Made by a program: the position numbers and the translations under genes
Shown: one piece after another, positions 18,181-25,994 of the stretch
Layout: every line of letters starts with the position of its first letter
Position numbering within the stretch: position 1 is the first letter of the stretch
Notes under the pieces: model-generated
Seen by the model: the letters and a program-made list of their open reading frames with translations, nothing else
The model's database searches: none
What the model was told of the DNA's origin: nothing
Assembly (NCBI RefSeq): GCF_020149915.1
Contig: NZ_CP083760.1
Span: 744,001 to 808,000 of the forward strand
Length of the DNA: 64,000 nucleotides
Origin: Candidatus Sulfidibacterium hydrothermale
GTDB lineage: Bacteria; Bacteroidota; Bacteroidia; Bacteroidales; F082
Direction: 5' to 3'

Positions 18181-19331
18181 TCAACTGTTTTGTCTTTCTG
18201 AGCGTAGCGAAGAATCTATTTTAACTATTGCCAGTTTTTTTGAGATCCTTCACTACGCTGCGCTCCGTTCAGGATGACAGTAAAAGTGTGGTAAAATACT
18301 GAAAATCAACCATTCATCACTCAACATTCATCGTTCATCGTTTCCCAATGACCAAGTTAGAAAACCCAAAAAACAAAAAGACAAATCGCAAAGGAAATCC
18401 CAAAAAACAAAAAATCAAATCACAAAAAAATCTCAAACCCTAAACGCAAAACACAGAACACAGAACGCCAAACTGCTTAAAACCAACCAATCATCCAATG
18501 ACTAATGACCAAGCGAGAAATCCCCAAAGACAAAAAATCAAATTCCAAAAAAAACAACTTCTTTTGTCCTTCTGAGCGTAGCGAAGAATCTATTTTAACT
18601 ATTGCCAGTTTTTTTGAGATCCTTCACTTCGTTCAGGATGACAGTGAAAAATACGGGTAAAATACTGAAAATCAACCATTCATCACTCAACATTCATCGT
18701 TCATCGTTTCCCAATGACCAAGTTAGAAAACCCAAAAAACAAAAAATCAAATCACAAAAAAATCTCAAACCCTAAACGCAAAACACAGAACACAGAACGC
18801 CAAACTGCTTAAAACCAACCAATCATCCAATGACTAATGACCAAGCGAGAAATCCCCAAAGACAAAAAATCAAATTCCAAAAAAAACAACTTCTTTTGTC
18901 CTTCTGAGCGTAGCGAAGAATCTATTTTAACTATTGCCAGTTTTTTTGAGATCCTTCACTTCGTTCAGGATGACAGTGAAAAATACGGGTAAAATACTGA
19001 AAATCAACCATTCATCACTCAACATTCATCGTTCATCGTTTCCCAATGACCAAGTTAGAAAACCCAAAAAACAAAAAATCAAATCACAAAAAAATCTCAA
19101 ACCCTAAACGCAAAACACAGAACACAGAACGCCAAACTGCTTAAAACCAACCAATCATCCAATGACTAATGACCAAGCGAGAAATCCCCAAAGACAAAAA
19201 ATCAAATTCCAAAAAAAACAACTTCTTTTGTCCTTCTGAGCGTAGCGAAGAATCTATTTTAACTAATGCCAGTTTTTTGAGATCCTTCACTACGCTGCGC
19301 TCCGTTCAGGATGACAGCGGAAATACAGGTA
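18181..19331. repeat. 332-bp tandem repeat array with internal hairpins
   Basis: Three near-identical 332-bp units can be phased by two independent markers: TCTGAGCGTAGCG at 18571, 18903 and 19235, and AACCAACCAATCATCC at 18481, 18813 and 19145. A diverged copy with an extra segment precedes them (marker at 18197, spacing 374). Each unit has an A-rich purine stretch and an imperfect inverted repeat: TCTGAGCGTAGCGAAGAATC pairs with AGATCCTTCACTTCGTTCAG about 25 nt later. First and last copies have the longer right arm CACTACGCTGCGCTCCGTTC. Short reading frames here encode the SERSEES/RSFTTLRSVQDD type of peptide commonly seen as spurious ORFs over this element, so no gene is called. Confidence 0.9.
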
Positions 19332-19531
19332 AAATACTGAAAATCAACCAATATCAATAACTAATAACTTTTTCCCATTCATCACTCATCATTGACATCA
19401 AACATCCTCCATCCTCACATCCAAACAACCTCTGAGATCCTTCACTCCGTTCAGGATGACAGTAAAAGTGTGGTTAAAATACTGAAAATCAACAATTCAC
19501 CATTCACCATTCACTATTCACCAAATCACCA
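19332..19531. repeat. simple repeats and half-element at the 3' side of the repetitive secreted protein gene
   Basis: Contains a lone right arm of the hairpin element (GAGATCCTTCACTCCGTTC near 19432), a CATCAAACATCCTCCATCC segment (19397) that recurs near 22139, and CATTCAC simple repeats (19497-19525) that recur in longer form near 21850. Confidence 0.75.
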
Positions 19532-21778
19532 CTATTCGTCATCAGAGATGAAATCAAGGTCAATATTTGTTTTTCCGTCATAAAATTGTTTATAGTATTC
19601 TCGCCCTATCTTGATTAGTGTTTTGTCCTCATCTGTAAATACAGACGCATTCGTATTCATTACACTATTAGTCCGACCAACTTCTCTGTATCCAAGTCCT
19701 CTTAGATCTTCGTGAACAAAAACACTGTATTCTGAGATGAATTGACTGCTTATTGCATATATTACAGGATATACTTTTCCTAATGGGGTAGAGTATTCTC
19801 CTTGATAAGCGTCTGTGGCGTAGGAGCCGTTGTAGATGAAAATTCCTTCTTTTCCTTTGACACTGGTTTCGCTTTCTTTGAATATGAATGCACTGTCAGT
19901 GTCTTTTTCGAATTGTTTGAACCAAGCCCTGTATTGTTCTCTGTCGGATTCAGTAACATATGTTGATAGGTTAGTATCGTTGTCGAAACTAAAAGGTATT
20001 GTGTCTTGGTTGGTGTTTTCTCCGCAGAATTGCCTGATGTGTGTGGCGCTGGTTATTGGGTTTCTTGCAATCAAGTAAGCGTTGTAAACTCCGAAGATAG
20101 TATCTGTTGTGTTTAAAGGAACGTCACTTGGTGTTTTGTAACCGCTTACGCTTAGTAATGAGTAGTGGCTTGTGGATCCGTGGATGTTGAGAGTTAATGC
20201 TGTTCCTTGTGGGATGTTTTTAAATGTGAATACTCCGTTTTCGTCTGTGGTGTCTGTGGCGAATACTGTGTCTGCTACTATAATGTTCGTTATGATGTTT
20301 TCCAAAGGTTTCTTGGTTTCTAAATCTCTTACCGTGTCTATCAGCGTTACTTTACCTGGTGGTAAAGGTTGTAAGTAAACAAAGACTGGATCGTTTTTTC
20401 CGTCTTTTAGCGTTACTTCTGTGCTGTCCGTGAAAAAACCATCCTTAACCCATTTTATCTTGTATTTTGCCCTGATTTCCGAAGGCGGCAACTTGTTACT
20501 GATTCTAACTGGGAAGTTATCATAAATAAATCCGCTTTCATTTGTTTTAATGTGATAAGTTGTATCTGGAGTTTTATCTGCAATACTATCTGGGGTAATT
20601 TCTAATTCTGTAATATCTGTAATCGATTCTCCGGTTTCTTTGTTTCTAATTCCAATAAAAACTTGTCCCCAGGTGGTGTCTACTGGTAAGGGTGTTAGTT
20701 TTATTGTTTGTGTTCCGTTGTCGCCTTCTGTGAGCGTGAATGCTGCACTATCCGTCTTGTAACCGTCTTCACTCCATTTTAATTGATACTTAGCGTTTAT
20801 AGGATCTTGTTTAGAGATGTTACTAATCCAGACCGGAACTTTGAAACTGATGCTTCCATCCGCCTTGGTTTCCATCTTGAATGTGGTGTCGGGGGTGTGG
20901 TTGAACACACTATCCGGTTTAAAGTATAGAATAACATCTTCTAAACCCATGTTGTTTTCATCAACCGCTTTAAAGTTACCCGTAGCCCAAAGCGTATCCA
21001 ACGGCAAAGGTTCCATCGCAATGGTCTGCGTTCCGTTATCGCCTTCATGAAGACTCAGGCGAACACTGTCCGTTTTATACCCCTCCTTACGCCACTTCAA
21101 CCAATAATAAGCCACTTCGGAAGCCGTACTTTTAAAGCCGAAATCAGCAGATTTAAAAGCATTATCCGGCACCTCACCACGCACATTCTTTACAACCCCA
21201 TTTGTTTTGATAAACTTACCGGAAGACACCACCCCTTTATCACCCACCACCCGGTAAACATACAAACCGTTACTTTGGTTCCTCAGGTTAACAAAAGCAT
21301 GACGTCCTGTAATTTCTTCCACGGTCACCAGCAGACCATTGGCATTAAACACCAGAATTTTAGCATGGACAATCACCGGAGAGATAAAATTAAATCCGCT
21401 GCCCGAATGAGGGAAAACCCGAGCATTAAGCACCGGGAAAAGGCTTATTGCATCAGCGGAAGAGATTTTCACCGGCAGGGAAAAGAAAGCGGTACCGGCC
21501 TCATTGGTTTCCAGTTTCCAGACGGTATCGGCAGGCACCCCGGAGACAGAATCCGGAGAAAGGGACAAGACAACATGAGCAAGGATTTGTTTGGTTAATT
21601 CATCGGCAGTAGCAATATATCCGTAACCGGTTACCGTATCTTCCGCATTGGCATATTCATCATCATCAGGCAAAGCAGAAAGCGAAGAAACAGCAGGGGA
21701 AAACGCAAAGGAAAGCATCACACTGCAAAGGAGAGCCAAACGGACAACAAAGAGCAAAAGTTTACGGACGGGTTTCAT
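19532..21778 (-). CDS. repetitive secreted protein with degenerate metzincin-like C-terminal domain
   Basis: 748 residues with an N-terminal signal peptide (LLLFVVRLALLCSVMLSFAFS). Three copies of a roughly 110-residue repeat: a first half (PDS..PDTT..T..G..PVxIS) and a second half (KYxLKW..GYKTDS..L.EGDNGTQTI.L.PLPxDTxW). In copy 1 the halves are separated by about 110 residues resembling a type IX sorting domain (KILVFNANGLLV..GLYVYRVVGDKGVVSSGKFIK, 139-191). After a carboxypeptidase regulatory-like segment (475-545), residues 590-730 look like a metzincin, but HExxHxxGxxH appears as HEDLRGLGYRE (689-699) with a Met-turn-like SVMN (705-708); two zinc-ligand histidines are missing. Probably surface or secreted and non-catalytic. 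The gene is embedded in repeats on both sides. Confidence 0.72.
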   Translation of the reverse strand: MKPVRKLLLFVVRLALLCSVMLSFAFSPAVSSLSALPDDDEYANAEDTVTGYGYIATADELTKQILAHVVLSLSPDSVSGVPADTVWKLETNEAGTAFFSLPVKISSADAISLFPVLNARVFPHSGSGFNFISPVIVHAKILVFNANGLLVTVEEITGRHAFVNLRNQSNGLYVYRVVGDKGVVSSGKFIKTNGVVKNVRGEVPDNAFKSADFGFKSTASEVAYYWLKWRKEGYKTDSVRLSLHEGDNGTQTIAMEPLPLDTLWATGNFKAVDENNMGLEDVILYFKPDSVFNHTPDTTFKMETKADGSISFKVPVWISNISKQDPINAKYQLKWSEDGYKTDSAAFTLTEGDNGTQTIKLTPLPVDTTWGQVFIGIRNKETGESITDITELEITPDSIADKTPDTTYHIKTNESGFIYDNFPVRISNKLPPSEIRAKYKIKWVKDGFFTDSTEVTLKDGKNDPVFVYLQPLPPGKVTLIDTVRDLETKKPLENIITNIIVADTVFATDTTDENGVFTFKNIPQGTALTLNIHGSTSHYSLLSVSGYKTPSDVPLNTTDTIFGVYNAYLIARNPITSATHIRQFCGENTNQDTIPFSFDNDTNLSTYVTESDREQYRAWFKQFEKDTDSAFIFKESETSVKGKEGIFIYNGSYATDAYQGEYSTPLGKVYPVIYAISSQFISEYSVFVHEDLRGLGYREVGRTNSVMNTNASVFTDEDKTLIKIGREYYKQFYDGKTNIDLDFISDDE

Positions 21779-21782
21779 AGTA

Positions 21783-22190
21783 ACGAATCAAAAAAAAAAA
21801 TCACAAATAACAAAAAACAAAATTCAAAAAACAAAACACAAATGACCAATGACCATTCACCATTCACCATTCACCATTCACCATTCACCATTCACCATTC
21901 ACTAAATCACCAAAACCCCACATGGCCAGTGACAAAAATAAAGTGAAAACGGCAATTTTCAAAACGGGGAAAAGGAAAGTTCAAAGGAAGCACCAAAAGG
22001 CAAAAAACCAAATGACAAATGAAGTTCCAAAAAACAAATTCCGGAGAAACCCCAAATTCCAAACGCAGAACACATAAACTACTCAAAATCAACTAATCAA
22101 CGAATGACCAATGATCAATTCCCATTCATCGTTCCACATCAAACATCCTCCATCCAAACATCCTCTCATTTCTACTAAAGAAAGCGCATT
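21783..22190. repeat. A-rich and CATTCAC simple repeats 5' of the repetitive secreted protein gene
   Basis: No gene. A period-7 array of CCATTCA (about 21852-21902, around seven copies) is followed by A-rich text with words shared with 18.1-19.5 kb (ATGACAAATGAAGTTCC near 22014; CATCAAACATCCTCCATCC near 22139). Together with the 18.2-19.5 kb repeats it brackets the secreted protein gene. Confidence 0.8.
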
Positions 22191-22231
22191 CGTTTATTTG
22201 GAATCGTAAATTTTTGCCCCCCGATTTTCCC

Positions 22232-22239
22232 TATTTTTG
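22232..22239 (+). promoter_or_regulatory. -7 promoter element of hutI
   Basis: TATTTTTG, 19 nt before the hutI ATG, matching TAnnTTTG. Confidence 0.5.
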
Positions 22240-22258
22240 CATTTTAAATTTTCGAATT

Positions 22259-23527
22259 ATGGCCCTTCTCATCGAAAACATTCAAAAACTGGTACTTGCC
22301 GAAGAAAATCCCCGCTTGTTGGTTAAAGGTCATGAGATGGCCGATTTGCCCTGTGTGGACGATGCCTGGCTGTTTATCACAGAAGATAAAATTGCCGATT
22401 TCGGCAAAATGAAAAACCTGGACAAAACAGCGTTACTTTCCAAAACAAAAGAGGTTACCGTGCTCAATGCGGCGGGGAAAATGGTCTTCCCTTCGTTTGT
22501 GGACTCGCATACTCATTTGGTGTATCCCGCTTCGCGCGAAATTGAATATGTGGACAAGATAAAAGGCCTTTCGTACGAAGAAATTGCCCGGCGCGGCGGC
22601 GGAATTTTGAATACGGCACGGCGGATGCAGGAAATTTCGGAAGACGAGTTGTTTGAGTCGGCATTGCAGCGGTTAGACGAAATAACGGCTTACGGAACCG
22701 GCGCTGTGGAAATCAAAAGCGGTTACGGCTTGACTACCGAAAGCGAATTGAAAATGTTGCGGGTTATCCGGCGGCTGAAAGAAACCTCGCCGCTGACCAT
22801 CCGGGCCACTTTTCTTGGTGCGCACGCCGTTCCTTTGGAGTATAAAGGCCGGCAAACGGCGTATGTTGACAAGGTGATAAACGAAATGTTACCGCAAATT
22901 GCCGAAGAAAAACTGGCCGATTTTGTGGATGTTTTTTGCGACAAGGGCTTTTTTACGACAGAAGATACTGCGCGGATTTTGGAAGCTGCTCAAAAATATG
23001 GTTTACGCGGAAAAATACATGCCAACGAGCTGGATTATTCCGGAGGTATTCAAACGGGCGTGAAATACAATGCCCTTTCGGTGGATCATTTGGAATATAC
23101 CGGTGATGAAGAAATAGCCGTTTTAAAAAACAGCGAAACCATGCCCACCGTTTTGCCGGGAGCCGCTTTCTTTTTAGGAATGGTGTATGCGCCTGCCCGT
23201 AAAATGATTGATGCCGGTCTTCCGGTGGCCATGGCCAGCGATTTTAATCCCGGCTCGGCGCCTTCGGGCAACATGCAGTTTATTCTTTCCATGGCCAGTA
23301 TTGCGTATCGGCTGCTGCCCGAAGAAGCCATTTATGCCACCACGCTGAATACGGCTTATGCCATGGGTATCAGCGACCGGCTGGGAAGCATTGCCCGGGG
23401 CAAAACCGCCAATGTTTTTATCACCAAAAAAATCCCGACGGTTGAATTTATGCCTTACGCTTTTGGCAGTAACAAAGTGGAAACCGTTATCCTGAACGGA
23501 AAAATTATAAAACAGGAAATCTGCTAA
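22259..23527 (+). CDS. hutI: imidazolonepropionase
   Basis: Hydrolyses 4-imidazolone-5-propanoate to N-formimino-L-glutamate, the third step of histidine degradation. 422 residues in the amidohydrolase fold: metal ligands H84 and H86 in FVDSHTHLVYP, the GGGILNTARRMQ substrate loop, EIKSGYGL, GAHAVP, and the late metal-site Asp in ASDFNPGSAPSG. The start at 22259 (MALLIENIQKL) is preferred over non-ATG starts upstream because it follows the TATTTTTG promoter element. ftcD, acting on its product, is 35 nt downstream. hutH and hutU are not in this window. Confidence 0.96.
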   Translation: MALLIENIQKLVLAEENPRLLVKGHEMADLPCVDDAWLFITEDKIADFGKMKNLDKTALLSKTKEVTVLNAAGKMVFPSFVDSHTHLVYPASREIEYVDKIKGLSYEEIARRGGGILNTARRMQEISEDELFESALQRLDEITAYGTGAVEIKSGYGLTTESELKMLRVIRRLKETSPLTIRATFLGAHAVPLEYKGRQTAYVDKVINEMLPQIAEEKLADFVDVFCDKGFFTTEDTARILEAAQKYGLRGKIHANELDYSGGIQTGVKYNALSVDHLEYTGDEEIAVLKNSETMPTVLPGAAFFLGMVYAPARKMIDAGLPVAMASDFNPGSAPSGNMQFILSMASIAYRLLPEEAIYATTLNTAYAMGISDRLGSIARGKTANVFITKKIPTVEFMPYAFGSNKVETVILNGKIIKQEIC

Positions 23528-23532
23528 TTTTG
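23525..23532 (+). promoter_or_regulatory. possible internal -7 element before ftcD
   Basis: TAATTTTG begins on the hutI stop codon and lies 30 nt upstream of the ftcD ATG. It matches TAnnTTTG; a separate ftcD transcript is possible. Confidence 0.35.
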
Positions 23533-23562
23533 TTCATTAAAATATAAAAACAGCTTATCCCT

Positions 23563-25260
23563 ATGAAAAAGTTAATCGAATGTGTTCCCAATTTTAGCGA
23601 AGGTCGCGACAGGACCGTCATAAAACAAATTACCGATGAGATAGAAAAAGTAGAAGGCGTAAAACTGTTTGATGTGGATCCGGGAGCGGCCACCAACCGT
23701 ACGGTGGTAACGTTTGTCGGAACGCCGGATGAAGTGGTGGAAGCGGCTTTCCGGGCAGTAAAAAAAGCGGCTGAAGTGATTGACATGCGAAACCACAAAG
23801 GCGAACATCCGCGTTTTGGTGCTACCGATGTATGTCCGCTGGTTCCGGTTTCGAACATCACCATGGAAGAAACGGTGGAATATGCCCGCAAGTTGGCCCA
23901 ACGCATTGGCGAAGAGCTGGAAATCCCGGTGTATTGTTATGAAAATGCTGCTTTTACGGAAGAACGTCGCAACCTGGCCAACTGCCGTTCGGGTGAATAT
24001 GAAGGACTGGCTGAAAAACTGGCCGACCCGCACTGGAAACCCGATTTCGGTCCGGCTGAATTTAACGAAAAAGTGGCCGGAACAGGAGCTACTGCTGTGG
24101 GAGCCCGCGATTTTCTGGTGGCTTTTAACGTAAACCTGAATACCACTTCCACGCGGCGTGCCAACGCCATTGCTTTTGATGTTCGCGAACGCGGCCGTGT
24201 AAAACGCGAAGGGAATCCCATTACCGGAAAAATTGTAAAAGACGAAAACGGAAATCCGGTATATATTCCTGGTTCGCTCAAAGCGGTAAAAGCCATTGGC
24301 TGGTATATCGAAGAGTACGGCATTGCCCAGATATCGATGAACCTGACCAACATCAGCATTACGCCGGTACACGTAGCTTTTGATGAAGTTTGTAAAAAAG
24401 CAGACGCCCGCGGCATACGGGTTACCGGTTCGGAGCTTGTGGGGCTGATTCCTTTGGAAGCCATGCTGGAAGCCGGACGTTATTTTCTGCGAAAACAAAA
24501 ACGGTCGCTGGGTGTGGACCGGGATGAGCTGCTGAAAATTGCCATTAAATCGTTGGGACTGGATGACTTAAAACCATTTAATCCCAAAGAACGAATCATA
24601 GAATTTTTGCTGGAAGAGCCGGAGAAAAAGCTGGTGGACATGAGTCTTACTGCTTTTGCCAACGAAACGGCTTCGGAATCGCCGGCCCCGGGTGGTGGTT
24701 CTATTTCGGCTTATGTAGGCGCCCTTGGTGCATCGCTCGGAACCATGGTAGCCAACCTGTCGGCTCATAAACGGGGCTGGGACGATCGCTGGGAAGAGTT
24801 TTCGGACTGGGCCGAAAAAGGACAGCAGTACAAAGACGAGCTGTTGCATCTGGTGGACGAAGATACCCGTGCTTTTAACCGGATCATGGAAGCTTTTGGC
24901 TTACCGAAAAAAACCGAGGAAGAGAAAAAAGCCCGTAGCAAAGCCATTGAAGAAGCGTCGAAATATGCTATGGAAATTCCGTTGAAAGTGATGGAAACGG
25001 CTTATAATTCTATTGCGGTGATGCGTGCCATGGCCGAAAACGGCAATCCCAATTCGGTGTCCGATGCCGGTGTAGGTGCGTTGTGTGCCGTTACAGCCGT
25101 AGAAGGAGCTTATTTGAATGTGAAAATTAATGCCATGGGTATCCACGATAAACAGTTTACCGGAAAATTATTGCAACAAGCTGAAGAGATATTGGAAAAA
25201 GCCCGTGGTTGCCGCGAAATGGTACTGGAAACGGTGAATGAGAAAATTAACAGTTTGTAG
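23563..25260 (+). CDS. ftcD: bifunctional glutamate formimidoyltransferase / formimidoyl-THF cyclodeaminase
   Basis: Moves the formimino group of formiminoglutamate to tetrahydrofolate (N-terminal domain) and cyclises it to methenyl-THF with ammonia release (C-terminal domain). 565 residues, the size of the fused two-domain form. Residues 1-about 330 carry the formiminotransferase signature (LIECVPNFSEGRD, RNHKGEHPRFGATDVCPL with His82, ARDFLVAFNVNL). Residues about 350-560 are the cyclodeaminase (SPAPGGGSISAYVGALGASL, NPNSVSDAGVGALCA). It follows hutI and completes a histidine-to-glutamate route that saves the one-carbon unit as folate. Confidence 0.96.
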   Translation: MKKLIECVPNFSEGRDRTVIKQITDEIEKVEGVKLFDVDPGAATNRTVVTFVGTPDEVVEAAFRAVKKAAEVIDMRNHKGEHPRFGATDVCPLVPVSNITMEETVEYARKLAQRIGEELEIPVYCYENAAFTEERRNLANCRSGEYEGLAEKLADPHWKPDFGPAEFNEKVAGTGATAVGARDFLVAFNVNLNTTSTRRANAIAFDVRERGRVKREGNPITGKIVKDENGNPVYIPGSLKAVKAIGWYIEEYGIAQISMNLTNISITPVHVAFDEVCKKADARGIRVTGSELVGLIPLEAMLEAGRYFLRKQKRSLGVDRDELLKIAIKSLGLDDLKPFNPKERIIEFLLEEPEKKLVDMSLTAFANETASESPAPGGGSISAYVGALGASLGTMVANLSAHKRGWDDRWEEFSDWAEKGQQYKDELLHLVDEDTRAFNRIMEAFGLPKKTEEEKKARSKAIEEASKYAMEIPLKVMETAYNSIAVMRAMAENGNPNSVSDAGVGALCAVTAVEGAYLNVKINAMGIHDKQFTGKLLQQAEEILEKARGCREMVLETVNEKINSL

Positions 25261-25436
25261 TGATTCCGGCTCAGGGATGGGAGCGGCATCGAAGCCTGAC
25301 GAAACAGGAAAAGAACCTTGCGGGGCCGGGGCGACCGGAGGAAGCCCCCGGAAACGCTTAGGTGACTCCTGTTTCATCAGGCGGAATACAGCGGACAGCC
25401 CGTCGCGGGTTTGTGCGTCGGCAGCCCAAAAAACAA
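25261..25436 (+). ncRNA. GC-rich structured element resembling Flavo-1 RNA
   Basis: Begins at the ftcD stop codon and is much more GC-rich than its flanks. A 16-nt arm GCCTGACGAAACAGGA (25294-25309) pairs with TCCTGTTTCATCAGGC (25367-25382) with one mismatch. Inside is a second helix GGGGC (25322-25326) / GCCCC (25344-25348). Outside, GGGATGGGAGCGGCATC (25274-25290) and GGAATACAGCGGACAGCCCG (25383-25402) resemble the paired boxes GATnGnAGCGGnATC and GATTGnAGCGGAnAGCCCG that I remember from intergenic elements of Flavobacteriia and relatives, possibly Rfam Flavo-1. The strand is inferred from that resemblance. It could instead be a DNA-level repeat or an ftcD 3' UTR element. Confidence 0.5.
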
Positions 25437-25483
25437 AAGAAAAATTTTTTTCAGAAATATTAGGATAATGTGTCAGGAGTTTG

Positions 25484-25491
25484 TATTTTTG
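25484..25491 (+). promoter_or_regulatory. -7 promoter element of rpmG
   Basis: TATTTTTG, 28 nt before the rpmG ATG. Confidence 0.5.
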
Positions 25492-25519
25492 CCGACCAAA
25501 ATTTTAAAAGCGATTTACG

Positions 25520-25708
25520 ATGGCCAAGAAAAATAAAGATGCAAGAATTCAGGTGATTCTGGAGTGCACTGAACACAAAAAGAGCGGCATGCCGGGAACT
25601 TCGAGGTACATTACGACCAAAAACAAGAAAAATACCCCTGAAAGACTGGAGTTGAAGAAATACAACCCGATACTGAAACGAATGACTATTCACAGAGAAA
25701 TTAAATAA
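25520..25708 (+). CDS. rpmG: 50S ribosomal protein L33
   Basis: 62-residue component of the large ribosomal subunit near the E site. Family features: the [20 protein letters not shown] start, [19 protein letters not shown], and the terminal REIK. It has only one Cys in the ECTEHK segment and no C4 zinc ribbon, so it is the zinc-free form. It is followed after 8 nt by the DUF4295 gene. L28 (rpmB), usually just upstream in Bacteroidota, is not present here. Confidence 0.96.
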   Translation: MAKKNKDARIQVILECTEHKKSGMPGTSRYITTKNKKNTPERLELKKYNPILKRMTIHREIK

Positions 25709-25716
25709 TTTGAACC

Positions 25717-25869
25717 ATGGCTAAGAAAGTTGTTGCAACATTACAGAGCACAGGAAAAGATTACGCAAAAGTGATTAAAGCGGTAAAGAATCCGAAATCG
25801 GGCGCTTACACTTTTAAAGAAGAAATTGTTCCCACCGACAAGGTGAAAGAATATTTTGCCAAGAAATAA
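25717..25869 (+). CDS. DUF4295 small basic protein
   Basis: 50 residues, MAKKVVATLQSTGKDYAKVI.. ending in VKEYFAKK; lysine-rich and soluble. This is the Bacteroidota-specific family always seen beside L33; its location and charge suggest a ribosome-associated role, not demonstrated. The start follows the rpmG stop by 8 nt, and a rho-independent terminator follows, so rpmG-DUF4295 form a transcription unit. Confidence 0.9.
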   Translation: MAKKVVATLQSTGKDYAKVIKAVKNPKSGAYTFKEEIVPTDKVKEYFAKK

Positions 25870-25888
25870 GCAGAAGTTCTGCAGATAA

Positions 25889-25935
25889 AAAAAGAAAGCT
25901 TTTTCCTGCCTGCGGGAAAGAGCTTTTTTTTATTT
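25889..25935 (+). terminator. rho-independent terminator after DUF4295
   Basis: AAGCTTTTTCC pairs with GGGAAAGAGCTT across a TGCCTGC loop, followed by a run of eight T. It separates the ribosomal pair from ftsY. Confidence 0.85.
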
Positions 25936-25994
25936 TTACACTTTCGTGCAACACCGGTTTGTTGTGCGGGTAATTAATAATGATTCAGGAAATT

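Noticed and set aside
18181-19331. CRISPR array
   Set aside because: The repeat period is 332 bp with nearly identical content throughout; there are no short repeats with unique spacers and no cas genes.
19169-19360. 63-codon frame over the repeat array (SERSEES..RSFTTLRSVQDDS)
   Set aside because: It is a translation of the noncoding hairpin repeat; the same peptide type appears wherever this element occurs.
21852-21902. CRISPR-like or iteron array of CCATTCA
   Set aside because: It is an uninterrupted 7-bp microsatellite with no spacers and no replication gene nearby.
25261-25436. tRNA, tmRNA or SRP RNA in the GC-rich element
   Set aside because: No cloverleaf or acceptor end, no tag peptide, and no clear SRP GGAA/AGCAGCC core.
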